From Gordius sp. MW1 (taxonomy: Eukaryota > Nematomorpha > Gordioida > Gordea > Gordiidae), in NCBI GenBank assembly GCA_964036665.1, contig OZ038531.1, positions 20,686,324-20,750,323 of the forward strand: DNA of 64,000 nucleotides. The letters run 5' to 3'. The position numbers were made by a program, and so were the translations under genes. The notes under the pieces were generated by a model. The model had not been told where the DNA came from, searched no databases, and saw only the letters and a program-made list of their open reading frames with translations. Positions 22,116 to 34,564 of the stretch are shown piece after piece. The number at the start of each line of letters is the position of its first letter. The first letter of the stretch is position 1.

Positions 22116-22788
22116 GTGAATTACGTGAAAAGACCCGAAGGATACCAAGTCCGCGATCCAGAACGTGATGAAGCAATGGGATGGCCAGCTAAACGAATTT
22201 TCAAAAGCAGTCAAGGGATAACGGTGGAAGTACCGTTAAAAGAGGGCATAGATCCCGTATTTATCCCTGCACGAAGGGTGCCGATGGCGCGGAAGAAAAA
22301 AGTAGAAGAAGAGGTGGATAAATGGGTCAGAGACGCAGTAATAGAATTTCTCAAGATGGGCCAGTCCAGTGGTGCCCGTGAAAAAAAGCGATGGGACTCT
22401 GCGATTATGCATCGATTGCCGGTGTACTAAAAATCAATACGCACAAGGTTTGTTTTACCCCTACCCAAAATCGACGATTTGTTAAATAAACTCGATAACG
22501 CGTGTTGTTTTACTAAGATGGACCTAACTAAAGCGTACCTACAGCTTGAATTAGGTCCAGAGACGAGCCAACGATTGACTATCTACACGCACAAAGGCCT
22601 ATTTAAAGTTAACCGAATGCCTTTTGGCTTAAATTGCGCCGCGGCTATTTTTCAAAAAACAATGGATCAGATATTAGGAGGCATGGAGGGGGTAGCGGTA
22701 TACATCGATAATATACTAATTGCGGGGGAAATGGTAGAAATCCACAACGAGCGGTTACTCAAGGTACTAGAAACGTTACAAAAGTAGG
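22116..22788 (+). pseudogene. gypsy reverse transcriptase remnant
   Basis: Contains LDNACCFTKMDLTKAYLQ, TIYTHKGLFKVNRMPFGL and GVAVYIDNILIAGE. The YxDD catalytic box is YIDN, so the second catalytic Asp is lost. A stop at 22427 separates the N-terminal part. Confidence 0.85.
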
Positions 22789-23119
22789 GGTTCGTGCCAA
22801 ACATTTCCAAGAGCATCTTGTGGGCGAAAGTAACATTTCTGGGATACGTAATAAGTAACAAGGGAATCAAATCAACGACAATAAAGCCGAACTGGTCAAG
22901 CAGTGGAAAATTTTAACAAATAAAAATGAAATAAAATCGTTCCTTGGGTTAACAGCATATTTTTCAAAGTTAAAGAAGGACTACGCCAAAATCGTGCACC
23001 CGATTCAGAAACTCATGAAAAGAAACGTGTTATACCTGGGGTGGATAACAACAAGGCGCATTTGAAGCCATCAAGTCCGCGCTTAAAGCCCCCGTACTGG
23101 CATACTTAATGGGATTGTG

Positions 23120-23556
23120 AGACTGGCCTGGTCTTAGACGCCTCTGGTACAGGGTTAGGGGCCATCTTACAGCAACGAGCCACAGGGAAGAATTTGAGAG
23201 TGGTTGCCTATGCTTCAAGAGCGTTAAACGATAGCGAAAGCCGGTATTCGACCATCAAACGAGAGGCGCTTGCGGTCGTTTATGGACTAAAAAAGTTCAA
23301 TGAATATATACAAGGGCGAAGCGTTAATATTATGACGGATCATAGACCCCTAGTTTATATATTTGATCATAGAAAAAGGGGCAAGGAACAATGCTCACTA
23401 CGTCTAACTAGGTGGGCCATGGTATCAGGCTACACGACCAAGCTTGTGTACAACAAGGTATCCGAAAACAAGGCAAATTTCTTGTCTAGAAAACCGAACG
23501 AAAACGCGTATCAGGTTAGCGAGGAAATGCCAGAAGACTCGACGAATCCGTTTTAA
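23120..23556 (+). pseudogene. gypsy RNase H remnant
   Basis: LVLDASGTGLGAILQ precedes RVVAYASRALNDSESRYSTI and REALAVVYGLKKFNEYIQGR, then NIMTDHRPLVYIFDH. This is the RNase H domain that follows RT in Ty3/gypsy. One frame shift separates the first Asp box from the rest. Confidence 0.8.
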
Positions 23557-23787
23557 TTATTGGACGTAGTAAGACAACACACCTTTGACGACCAGGGGCT
23601 GCGACAATTAAAAGAGTGGATTAGAGGTAAACAAAACACAATGGTCACATATGGGCTAAAACGCTCCTACGAAAAACACATGCCAAAGTTTTACGAAGCC
23701 AAAAACACAATATTGTATAAAGGATGACGAATATTAATTCCTGCTAAGATACGAGGAGCGGTACTCCAAAGATTACATAGAAGCCAC

Positions 23788-24666
23788 GTGGGTATCAAGC
23801 AAATGCAAGAAGTGGCGGGGCTGTATATATGGTGGCCTACTCTCTACGTTGACTTATTGAGCGTAGCGAAAGGGTGCCGGAATCGCAATTACACTGCAGC
23901 GGCGGCGAAGAAGGCACCGTTGATAGAGTGTCAACCTAGTTATAAACCTTGGGTTCAAGTACATATCGATATGGGTTCTCTCAAGGGTAAGTCATACCTG
24001 GTGATGGTGGACAATAGCTCGAAATGTGTAGAAGTGTTTAAATTAGAAGACACCACAGCGACCACCATTATAAAAAAACTTGCCGAAACGTTTGCTAGAT
24101 TTGGAAATCCGCGATGGTTAATATCACATAACGGCCCGCAATTCAAAGGGTAGGAATTACAGAATTTTTGCAAGATGATAGGGATTAATCAGCGATGGAC
24201 AACTCCTTTCCATCCTGCGTCTAACGGTCTGGCAGAAAGATATGTACGATTAATTAAAGAAGCCATTTTTAGAAACAAGTCGGAAGTAGGGCTAAATAGA
24301 TTTTTGGAAAACTGCAGATCTACAAAACACCCCACAACCAATAAAAGCCCAGCAGAGATCATGCTAAAAAAAGCGTATGCGAACCGAATGGGAGGTATTG
24401 AGAGAAACTGTACCACAACAATGATTACAGACCGGGAACCCACGGATGTTCAACGTAGGAGACTTGGTTTGGGTAGAAAGCACTACCGACAGGTAAATCA
24501 AGTAAGGAAACGAAAAATCCTGGATTGGACAACACTGGAACAAGAGAACGGTGGCCGCAAAGGATATCACCAGAAAGGGGAGCGGGAACAAGTGCTTCAA
24601 GGCAACAAACGCACGGGGAACAAGTGCTACAAGGGAACAAATGCAAAACCAGTCAGGAACGCCTAG
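23788..24666 (+). pseudogene. gypsy integrase remnant
   Basis: GIKQMQEVAGLYIWWPTL is the zinc-domain end, WVQVHIDMGSLKGKSYLVMV has the first catalytic Asp, and WLISHNGPQFKG has His in place of the second. A stop at 24151 and then QRWTTPFHPASNGLAERYVR carry the third motif (Glu of AER). The catalytic triad is broken. Confidence 0.85.
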
Positions 24667-24742
24667 AGAAGAACCTAGATACCCGCAGCGTAGTCGGAAA
24701 CCGCCAGCACCTTAAGGATTTTATCTGTGAAAAGGGGGAAAC

Positions 24743-24924
24743 TGTAGAGAGGTAATTGGAGTGCGAATTGCCTCAGGGGATACGTTATTCGATGTGTTGT
24801 CATCAAATTATCGTTAATTGGTTGTCGTTGATATACACATTTTACTCACTTTTCTATTATTATATCGCTTCCAAACATGTATTAAATAAAGATTCCCAGC
24901 CTTAACAGTTTCCCAGTTATAACA
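24743..24924 (+). repeat. gypsy 3' LTR
   Basis: TGTAGAGAGGTAATTGG follows the purine tract AAAAGGGGGAAAC and the repeat ends CCCAGTTATAACA, with ATTAAATAAAG as polyadenylation signal. The end matches the remnant at 21143-21161. Confidence 0.7.
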
Positions 24925-25229
24925 AATTTCTTAGTTGAAACCTCTTAGAGACATAACTATTTCGTAGACGTAGATTATTTATTATTTTTTTACTATAATA
25001 AATCAAGTGATTGTAAAAATGCAGACGTTTCATTATTGTAATTAACATACTATTTTAACATGTTGCTATCCTTCAACATTCGTCCTTCTTTAAAATATAA
25101 AATAATAAATTTTCCCTTTTATAAAGTAAATAAATTTTAAATAAAATCCTATATTTTGTAAATTTGAATAATTTTATATCCTTATTCAAACACATGTTTA
25201 TATAATAGATGTCAGTGGTAAAAATAAAA

Positions 25230-25393
25230 GGTGCCCTATCAACTCGCCTAAAACCATCTCGCCGAATTTAATGTTCCAAGGTTAAAAAATGTCACCTAAT
25301 TTAAAATCGTCCCCCATTCAACCAATCACAAAATGTCCCAGGGTGAATATGATAAATTTGGCGAGATGGTTTTCGGCGAGTTGACGGGTCACT
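25230..25393. mobile_element. 164-bp MITE with 39-bp inverted ends
   Basis: GTGCCCTATCAACTCGCCT and AAAACCATCTCGCCGAATTT pair with AAATTTGGCGAGATGGTTTT and CGGCGAGTTGACGGGTCAC. Flanks are AAAATAAAA on both sides (25221-25229 and 25394-25402), a 9-bp duplication, although low complexity weakens it. A 9-bp duplication would suit a Mutator-like element. Confidence 0.75.
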
Positions 25394-26044
25394 AAAATAA
25401 AATTTATTTATTTTATAAATTTAGTCAATAAGAGACTTCTATTGGATCTTGATACTTTATAAATATAATAGTAATTCATGTTCATACATATCAAAGGCCA
25501 ATAGTTTTATAAACAAAAAATAGATGAGATGTTATTGAAACATTAACTGTATAAAATCTAAGATATATAGATCTGTATCAACATCACAAATTAAGGAACT
25601 TAACTTAGTTGCTAATTTTGATAAAAAGGCATTAATGCCTGGATAGGGGTGATATAATCAAATAATCAACTTGTGGTGTCTAAATCCCATTAACAGGGCT
25701 TATAGTGAGGAAACAAATAATATTACCCTTAATTATCAATCATCCCATGCATTCAAATTTGGGGGAATATAACTTTGCATATTATTTGAAAGCATAAATT
25801 AGATAATGGTGTCTTAATAAAAGCATAAATCCATTTTTTCAAACTGCCTAAATTAAATGTTTATATTGCATTTAAGTGTTAAAAGATTATGTTTTTCCTA
25901 AATCGTATATTCACGATTTTTAAAAGAGGCTTTAGTATAGTATAGTGTTTTAAATTGCTATCTTGCTTCAACTTCAAACGCGAGCACGCACACTGAGCTG
26001 TTTAATAAGCTCGTTAGCACAATTAGTGCTCGCTGTTCAGTGCA

Positions 26045-26652
26045 CTAGGCAGAACAGTAGCATATAAAAATATTCAAGCGGCGAGTCGAAGCCGTAAATT
26101 CTGTTCAAGCATTAAACGGATTGTCCGAGCAGTAAACTCGAGCAGATAGCATATATTATTGTTATTTGCAACTATTTAGTAACTTTAAATATTTTCATAA
26201 TCATAAATAAATTAAGAATTTTGCCCCCTCCCCTTTTTTGTCCTTTTGGTTTGCCCGCCCCCCCCTCCCTTTTCTATTCCCTTTTTACTAGCGGTAGGGG
26301 ATACCCCCCCCCCCCCCCCCCTTTTTCCCTCTTTCTTCACCGGGGGGGGGGGGTGATTTGCCCCCCCCCCCCATCCTCTCCCGGTATGATAGGGTAATAG
26401 GGGGGGGGGGCAAATCACTCCCCCCCTCCCGGGTAATAATTAGGGTAAAAAAAGAGTGGGGGGGGGGGGTAAACCAACGGGACAATAATAAGGAAGGGGC
26501 CAAGTTCTTAATTTATTTATGATATATAATATAAGCAAATATGATAAATCTGCTATCTGCTCGAGTTTAGTGCTTGGGAAATCTGCTCAATGCTTGAACA
26601 AATTTTGCTGTTTCGACGCCTCGAGCATTTTTATATGCTAATGTTTGCCTAG
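26045..26652. mobile_element. Long foldback element with G/C homopolymer loop
   Basis: The arms at 26045-26220 and 26505-26652 are inverted complements: CTAGGCA..., TAGCATATAAAAAT, GTTCAAGCATT, ACTCGAGCAGATAGCA and ATAAATAAATTAAGAA with their reverse complements on the right. The loop is almost entirely poly-C and poly-G blocks (26221-26500), which can also pair. The glycine/proline-rich ORFs here are composition artefacts. Confidence 0.75.
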
Positions 26653-27739
26653 CCTGAAGTCTTAAATTACAGGCGGGGTCAAACGGGGAACTTACTAAAA
26701 AAGAATATACGAAGCTATAATCTTAAATTATGTAAACGAAAATCTATAACAAATAGAATAAAAATGTTTAAGAGCCAAATTTAGCGCTTGAAAAAAGAAA
26801 GAATGCTACAGGTATACAAAAATTAAATGTTAAAGAAATCGATAAAGTAATAATCTAAATATTTAATAAAAATCATCTAATATATGAAGTTCTCGTGAAA
26901 CGGTGTGGTGTACTCAACTCCTCCGAAACGGCTGGACCGATTTAGATGGAAATTTTAGCGAATATTTGGTAGGTCTGAGCCAAGGTTTTAAACTATATTT
27001 CAAATATCTAAGTCATAAGACGGTCAAATTATTTAGTTTTATACGTATTGTCACTTAATAAAATGTCAATCAAAGTATTTTCTAGAACGTCATGCGTGTA
27101 GGTAGTGTTCTTTGAAAATTGAATATACAGTTCTTTACTTTTTACAACATATTCCATTTTATTCATAGAAATATTCACCTTTAAGTAATTATGTTATTTT
27201 ACTTAAATGTTAAGTTTTTTATTAGATGTTCAGATTTTTATTTATTTGCTCAGTAATTTATAACACTTGCCAATTTTTGTATGCAAAGTGGTTTTAAATG
27301 TTAAATAAAAAAAGATAGGTGCGGGACGAACCTACACTGAGCTTTTAAACTTTAAAATATGTTATTTCTTATCACTTATATTACACCATTCCATTTTATT
27401 CATAGATAAAAGCACCTTTAAGTAATTATGTTATTTTAATTAAATGTTAAGTTTTTTATTAAATGTTCACATTTTTATTTATTTGCTCAATAAATTAATA
27501 AACAATACCAGCTAAACGCAAGGAACAATTTGGGTGGTCAAACGAAACAAATTGCAGTCAGGAAAATAAAAAGAGTACAAAGAAAGAACAGACGAACAAA
27601 TCCAAAACAATGCATATAAGCGTATAAGTATGGCCCAAATACGTGAATCACAATCGCAAGAGGCACGAGGTGAACGAAATCAACAAAGACGATATAAAGA
27701 AACAAGCTCGCCGATTTGTAATCAACACACGTAGAGAAA

Positions 27740-28481
27740 ATGCCTTACACCGCTTACAAGTACATCGAGCAATTAAAACTTCGACTAGCATTCCACTATG
27801 AGCCAGATGTAGAATATTACGCCCATTCCAAAGTGGTCATTGGTACTATGGACAAGGTTTGTCCTCATTGTCTTGCACTTAAATATAAAAATGAGTCGGC
27901 CGGGATGTGCTGCGCATCAGGAAAAGTTCGAATAATGGAGATTGAAACACCACCTGATTTATTGCACGGTTCATTTATCGATACGGATCTTGATTCTAGC
28001 CTGTTCCTGAAGTCGATTCGGACATTCAATTCATGCTTCCAAATGACATCGTTCGGAGCAGCAGAATAGTTCAAAATCATGCTGCAAACTCAACAATTTA
28101 ATTCAACGTTTAAAAAAAAGGCCAGATTTTTCTAAAAGTGGGTTCTTGCTGCCGATGCCAAACGAATCTTATAAATTTTTACAAATTTACTTTATGGGTT
28201 AAATGACAATTACGCTATTGTCATCGATTCTGATAAAACACCAGCTGGATAGCACATTCGTAGATTCAATGCACCTGTAGTTGACGACGTTGGCCGGAAG
28301 CGGGACCGAACGGATTTGCGTTAAATCGTGATTCGAAAAAGAGATACGCTCTATATCCGATAATTTTTTGGAAAGGACAAGATGGATATTGCATAAACAT
28401 AAACAACGAGATCCCCTAACAGGTAGTTTATTCATTATTATAAACATACTTACTCATATTCAATTATTTGGAATAGACATT
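27740..28481 (+). pseudogene. Helitron Rep/helicase polyprotein, N-terminal part
   Basis: MCCASGKVRIMEIETPPDLL and FNSCFQMTSFGAAE match the Helitron-like N-terminal domain. A zinc motif VCPHCLALKYKNE precedes it. Downstream, broken by stops, are GSCCRCQT, DSDKTPAG and RRFNAPVVDDV (typical IRADKTPAGEH...RRFNAPT). The reading is cut at the hAT target site, 28482-28489. Confidence 0.85.
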
Positions 28482-28489
28482 ATTACAGG
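28482..28489. repeat. 8-bp target site duplication, left (ATTACAGG)
   Basis: ATTACAGG directly precedes TAGTGGTGGGGAG. The identical octamer at 43256-43263 follows CCCCACCTCTA. Together they define one insertion into the Helitron. Confidence 0.9.
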
Positions 28490-28867
28490 TAGTGGTGGGG
28501 AGAACCTTAGGTCAAGTGTACCTCAGGTCAACCTGAGGTGAGGTTTAGGTTGTCAATCAACCTAAAACCTAACCTTAAGGTTAGGTTCGAGGTTTATAAG
28601 GACCTCAAGGTTTATCATATAAAAAACCTTAAAACCTCAGGTCCACCTTGAGATCACCTCGAGGTTTCAACAAGTATGCTTCATTTTTTATATCTTAATT
28701 TTACGACTAAAAGTCTCTAACAAAAAAAATTATTAAATATATATACATATATTAAAATAGTTCAAATAAATTTATTTTAATAGTAAATTACGTATATAAT
28801 CTATAAATTTTTACTCTCTAATAAATTAACGTTTTATTGGATAGAATTAATGCATGTGTATTTAAGA
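28490..28867 (+). repeat. hAT left terminal inverted repeat
   Basis: The outer 190 bp are dense in AGGTT/AACCT motifs, including GGTCAACCTGAGGT and its complement, so this end can fold and offer many transposase sites. From TTTCAACAAGTATGCTTCAT inward to TGCATGTGTATTTAAGA it matches the reverse complement of 42953-43150. It is 75 bp longer than the right repeat because of additional AACCT units. Confidence 0.85.
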
Positions 28868-29353
28868 AAGCGCAAAATAAATTAATATCACAAATTATGA
28901 ATTTATATTACTGAGCAGTTTAGCAAAAATACTGATCATTATTAATTTAAGGTGAGCATTTTAAAGTTAATTTATTGATCAATTTTGAGTTTTTAACTGG
29001 GCAATTTAATAAAATACTGAGCACATTTTGCTGAACATTTTTTTATTATTACTGTGCATTTAAATACCATCCTTTTTTAGTTATGATGTTTTTCGAGATT
29101 TGGTCACGTCACGTTATATAGATTTAGTAAATAAAATAAAATTGCTTAAATATTTATCTCGATTTACATAAATATGAAGTATGCTGCTAAATGAGGAATT
29201 TTTAATTAAGATATAAAAATAATATATTTATTTTTGGTGCCGCCAGGCCATCTAACTATTTAAATTAAACATGCTTTATTAAATAAAAAAGTATTAAATA
29301 CTGAGCGGATTATTAAAAAGATACAAAAACGAAAACATTTAGATAAAAAAGGA
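28868..29353. other. AT-rich interior of the hAT element
   Basis: Contains TTTTGAGTTTTTAACTGGGCA-type low-complexity and CTGAGCA repeats, and the presumed 3' UTR of the minus-strand LINE. No coding frame is recognised. Confidence 0.4.
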
Positions 29354-32219
29354 TTAAAACACATTATCCGTATCTTCATCTTTGAGAATGGGCATTGAAT
29401 CCTTCAAAGAATAAAAATTGGATTTAGGATAGCGATGGCAATTGATTGCCTTAGTAAAAAACTATTCGATATTTTAGAAGGGGGGGGGAGCGTTTATTGA
29501 GTTCTTTAAAAAAAATTAATACGCTCTTCCCAGACGTCCCTGAGCACGACGATACATGGGAATAAAAATGGAGGTTTGGGATAAAGCTGAGTATTTTAAG
29601 GATTTACAATGCTCTGCCGATCCTAGGGGGTCGCGAGTATCGTTGAAGGGGGCAAATAGGTCAATACAGGTGTAGTCCATTTTAAGAAAAGGCTTTTCTC
29701 CCATGGGATAAGTGACGAACCGTCCGGACGCATCCGCCCTTCGAGAGAGGGATCTGAAGGTTCAAGGATGGAAGGAACTTTTGCCCGTTTGACTGCAGCT
29801 TGAAAAAGTGTATTTTTTTTGGTGCCTACAATACCGGCTTTTGTTAAATTTACAATGCAGAGGGTGACGTGCTTCCTCATCTACAAGTGAATTACAAAGC
29901 CAGCAGGGGTATGTGGACGTGTATTTACAGCCCAAGCGGAGGGCTATATTGTAGGACAGAGTAGGATTCTCTAAAAACATTCCCGAAAACTTACTAAGGT
30001 AGGCTTCAAGCCATTCATGACCGGATTGGTCGAAAGCCAATGACCTAAGATTGCAATGCTGTTTGGCGTCGTATGTCGAGAGAAGGTAAGCAACGGACCG
30101 CGACACCAAACTTGCATCCAAATCTTTTGAGCGTATGATTGTGGTATATTAGCTCCTACATTGACGTTCTCATTCCATAAGGATAGGGCTTGATTTATGG
30201 AGGGATTAAGTGAGAATGGGACAAGGTCGTTAATATGATGTTTAAAAGATAGAGAGGAAGAAAGAAGGCGGCTTGGGAAATCGCAGATGGTGAGCGAATA
30301 CCTAGACCACCGGATTTTGTCGGAAATTTGGCTTGAAGCCAAGTATTGGTGTTAAAAGAAATATTTAATATTGATTCAAGTGGATTTAAAAAACTTTTCA
30401 TAGTTGTGTAAAACTTCTTTAAATAAAAGGTTGCGTGGAGCGGAAGCAGAATAAAATTTTGCTAATGTTGTAATAATTTTTTATAATGTAGAAGGAATGA
30501 TGAGAGGGCATAGATTTAAAAATGTCTAATATGGTTTTTAAAGAAGAGAGGTTTTTGTCTAAAAAGTTTTTGAGGCATTAAGGGCCCCCGATAGGAGCGC
30601 CTAAAACATATATTTTGTCTTTTTTAATTTTGGCAAAGTCAAAAACTTTGGGTGAATGTTATCCGAGTCAGAATATATTTCACTTTTAGAGGCGTTTAAA
30701 CATAAGTTTAGAGTGGGGAAGAAGGCATGTATTACATCTAGTGCTTGGACTAGGTTGTCAGGGGTGCCAACAAGAGTGGCGTCATCTAGATACCAGACAT
30801 TAAGGGTGAGTTTACAATGTTTGTTAATTTCGTTAATTAGGTGATTTATAGCCAAGCAGAATAATGGGGGGCCTAGGGGGTCACCTTGTTGGTCCCTTCT
30901 GCGGATTCAAGGAAGAATTCTCCAAATTTCAAAATCGAAGGACATCCGTAACTTAAAAAGATGAAGTTGGTGTATTGGGGAAACAGCTTGATAAAATCGT
31001 TAATGAAGGCTGAGCGGCGATGCTATTGAAAGCGTTTTTAAAATCCAGTTTTATAAAGGAGTCACCCAGAGGGAGGTGTTCCAGGGCTAAGCGTGCGGCA
31101 TGGGTAGCTACCTCGCACCCTCCTTTGACCCCAAAGCCTAGTTGATGCGGAATTAAAGTAGGGGTTAATATGGGTTTGATCGCCGAACAAATTAATTTAG
31201 AAATAATTCCTCGAAAGACACCGCCGATAGCGATAGGCCTGGCTGAATTATCGGCCTTCCTTATAGCTAAAAGCTTAGCTCCAAAGACTATGGGCGTTAT
31301 TTTTTTAGATATACTCCCATTGACTAAAAGGTTACAAAATTTGGTGAGTAAGTCTAGTAAGATGGAGGAGTTATTATTATCAATTGTTATAAGATCTTTG
31401 AGAAAAATTGGTTTTATGCCGTCGAGACCACCTGCAGAATCCATAGGAAAGGATAAGATGGCATCTCGAATGTCTGATGACTTAAGAGCAATATCTGAAG
31501 GTTGCGAGGGCGAGGTAAGTAGACGATAGACTCTGGGGATGCTTGAGAACCATTTCTTGATATTTTTGTGAGGGACTCAAAAATGAATTGTCTTCTTCAA
31601 GGTATCTCATAGCATTTTTGATGCTGAATGAGTGAATTTTTCTAGAGATTATGTTCGCTTTTTGTTTGGGGGTTAATATTTAGGATTCCTTTCTATCCAT
31701 GTTATATGCTGGAGGGCTGTTTTGACTGTTAAAATTTAAAACTAATTGTTTAATATTATGAGAGATATTTGCTTCCTTGTCTTAAGGAATGGATAAAATG
31801 TAAAAAGAGAATTTAAATAATTTCTCCCAATAAGATAGGTTCTGAGGTAGAGAAATAACATTGTTAAGTAAGTTTATTAAAAATTGTTGAATGCACGCCC
31901 GGGCCCCCTTGGAATTCTGGATATGGTTGGTGGGAATGCTTGAGCTAAAAAAAACTATGCTCCATGTCATGTCATTTTTTTCATTTGTGGTATAGTAGGT
32001 TTGATGAGGTATTAGATTAGGAATATCTTTACCAGAAGGACTGAAATTAATGTTATCATCCAATATTAAGGTAGGTAATGGGCATATAGTTTTTGGGGGA
32101 GCGAGCTTCCCTGAGGAGGGGCATTTATTTTTAACAGGGCCATGTTGTAAGAAACAATTCTTTTTGTTTAATGAGATATTTCTGGAACAAAAGGAGCATA
32201 GGGCTTTTGAAAGGACCAT
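29354..32219 (-). pseudogene. R2-type (RLE) LINE, minus strand, decayed
   Basis: Reading right to left: an N-terminal zinc motif (CSFC...H-x6-C, residues about 8-35 of the frame from 32219); the RT core AGGLDGIKPIFLKDL, LGFGVKGGCEVATHAARLAL and FIKLDFKNAFNS (31444-30953); YLDDATLVGTP (near 30800); then KSGGLGIRSPSAIS (30350). The C-terminal CNSLVDEEARHPLHC zinc motif and GRMRPDGSSLIPWEKS match the restriction-like endonuclease with its RPD. The tail ends DSMPILKDEDTDNVF at stop 29354-29356. At least five frame breaks. The family is close to the LINE at 57565-60976. Confidence 0.85.
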
Positions 32220-32560
32220 TTAATGTGTATTAGAATTTTATCACAGACAAAAAAATCTATTAAGGTCTGCACTGATGATTTATTGTAAGATTCTGAGTTA
32301 TTGAGTGGGTGGGAAACGTGGTTTGTAGTAAGGAACACTTAGTGATATCATTAGTTAAATTGCTTTAATTATGTGTGTAGATATATAAATTGGGGATAAA
32401 AGTATGTGTTGCTGAATTTGTAGAGAACGTTGATTATTATAAACATGATTAATAATATGATTATTGGATTTATTTTAATTATGGGTACAAGTAAAGAAAA
32501 AGTAATTGTAAATATGTATTTAATAAGAATTATAGTATGTAAAATTTTGCCATAAGAATT
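32220..32560 (-). other. Probable 5' UTR of the minus-strand LINE
   Basis: Low-GC sequence with no coding frame between the LINE N-terminus and the BEL 5' LTR. The tandem GAATTTGCAATGAGGT...CCACCTT repeats on the other side of the BEL element (37420-37568) may be the rest of this leader, split by BEL insertion. Confidence 0.4.
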
Positions 32561-32881
32561 TGTTAACACATAACATTGAGACAGACATTCATTTGACATT
32601 TTTCAATTTCTAGAACAGACACGTGATAAAGTGATATTCACACATTCACACATAACAAAGTGATATTCACTTATTCATACATAACAAAGTGATATTCACA
32701 CATTCACACATAACAAAGTGAGATTCACACATTCACACATAACAAAGTGAGATTCACACATTCACACATAACAAAATTAGATAACACACAGATTCTTCAT
32801 ATATTTTACATATTATATAATTATATTTCATTATACATATTTTTAGTATATTCAATAAAACTTCCATAATTTACATATACA
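32561..32881 (+). repeat. BEL 5' LTR
   Basis: Carries about five copies of the ~27-bp unit AACAAAGTGA(T/G)ATTCACACATT; the 3' LTR has fewer. AATAAAACTTCCATAAT near the end resembles a polyadenylation signal. Confidence 0.9.
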
Positions 32882-33081
32882 TTTTTTGTCCTTCGAGCCC
32901 CAAACCAGATCAGCATGACTGCAAAATTTGAAAAGAAAAGGACAACATTTGTAAAAAGCCTTGCAAGATTTATGGACTATGTAGAATCATCATCTGATGA
33001 TATAATCAATATAGAATTAAGACTTGAAAATACAAAAGGTTATATTCAAAATATGAGGATTTTCAAGAACAAGTTGATATA

Positions 33082-34008
33082 ATGGATGAAAACCCTCATG
33101 AGCAAAAAGAGGAAGACAATTACTATAAGGCAATATCAAAGGCACAGAGTATCATCAACCAAACTCACACACCAACAATCTGTCAACCATCTTCAACATC
33201 TGGGAAGCTACAACTACCTCGAATTGAATTGCCTCACTTTGACGGGAATTATGAGGAGTGGTTAGGTTTCTCCAATTTGTTCACTACACTTATTCACAAT
33301 AACTTGGATATATCAAATGTAGAAAAATTGAATTACTTAAAACTGTCATTAAAGGGCAATGCGGCAAGTATAATTCAATACCTAAACATATTATAAGGTT
33401 GCATGGGACTTAAATGATCGTTTTAACAACAAGAGACTAATAATTAATAAACATATTAGAGGTATATTTAATTTAAACATGGTTAGAAAGGAGTCATTTC
33501 TAGACATCCGAAAATTATTGGATGGGTTACTAAAACACACCAGAGCACTAAAATCATTAAATTGTACGGTTAAACATTGGGATCAGTTGTTAATATATAT
33601 AGTTACAATTAAATTAGATTTGACCACCAACAAGACTTGGGAATCTACAATCAAAAGAGATGAGATCCCATCTTTCTTAAATTTGACAGATTTCCTTGCT
33701 CACCAATGCCACATTTGGAAAGTACTAATAAACTAGAAAATACAGATGTTCTGACCAAAGGTAATCATTTCAAATCATCTAATAACCTAGCTATTTCCAC
33801 TCCTAGCTGCTTTATATGCAATCAATTTCATTTTATTTTTAGCTGTAAAAAATTTTTAAACTCAACTTGGGAGGAAAAAAGAGAAGTTGTCAAGCAGCAC
33901 TCTCTTTGTCCAAATTGTTTAAACCAAAATCATAGCATCTCACAGTGCACGGCAGGACCATGTAAGATATGTTCCAAAAAAACACAATACACTCTTGCAC
34001 CAACATGA
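33082..34008 (+). pseudogene. BEL gag
   Basis: Frames at 33082-33396 (LPRIELPHFDGNYEEWLGF, KLNYLKLSLKGNAASII), 33479-33736 and 33706-34008 together match BEL/Pao gag. The last has tandem zinc knuckles: CFICNQFHFIFSC, CPNCLNQNHSISQC and CKIC. The upstream in-frame start probably lies near 32914, where MTAKFEKKRTTFVKSLARF is encoded. Broken by three frameshifts. Confidence 0.85.
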
Positions 34009-34560
34009 TTTACAAAAAATTTCATCAACAAATTCAGCTCTAAACATACATCATCATAACGATTTCATACAGGTATTACTCCCTACAGCTTTAATTGGTA
34101 TAAATGATGTGAAGGGAAATACCCACATATGTCGTGCCCTCTTAGATTCAGGATCCCAATCAAATTTCATCACAACTGAATTTGTTAACAGGTTGCAATT
34201 AAAGGTACAACAAATTTCAATTGCAATAGGAGGCATCAATAACAGTCAATCATCAATTAAAACTTGCATTGATGCAAGGGTTCACTCTTTGCATAGCAAA
34301 TACAATGCTCAACTAACATTCTTAGTTATGAATCATATTACAACAAACCTTCCAACATTATCAATCCCAAAGTCAAATATTTCAATACCAAACAAGTTAC
34401 AACTTGCTGACCCTTCCTTCAACATCTCTAGTGAAATAAATATGCTGATTGGTGCTGAATTGTTTTGGGATATCATATGCACAGAACAAGTAAATCTTCG
34501 AAATGGATTAGTGTTTTAAAACACACAATTTGGTTGGATAATTTCGGGTCCATACTTTTT
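33995..34560 (+). pseudogene. BEL protease and start of pol
   Basis: CRALLDSGSQSNFITTEFVN is the aspartic protease with an intact DSG. INMLIGAELFWDIICTEQ follows, then in another frame TQFGWIISGPYF, the conserved linker to RT. The frame is then cut by the nested insertion near 34565. Confidence 0.85.
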
Positions 34561-34564
34561 TTTA

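Larger units (their letters stand above)
21143..24924 (+). mobile_element. Ty3/gypsy LTR retrotransposon, decayed
   Basis: Order gag, protease, reverse transcriptase, RNase H, integrase, purine tract and 3' LTR is Ty3/gypsy. A 3' LTR is defined at 24743-24924. Only its last ~25 bp (ACTTTCCCAGTTATAAC) are found at the 5' end, so the 5' LTR is truncated near 21125. All enzyme domains carry frameshifts or stops. Confidence 0.85.

Noticed and set aside
26212..26503. Glycine/proline-rich minus-strand ORFs of about 70 codons
   Set aside because: They are translations of the G/C homopolymer loop of the foldback element; no start context, no conserved motif.
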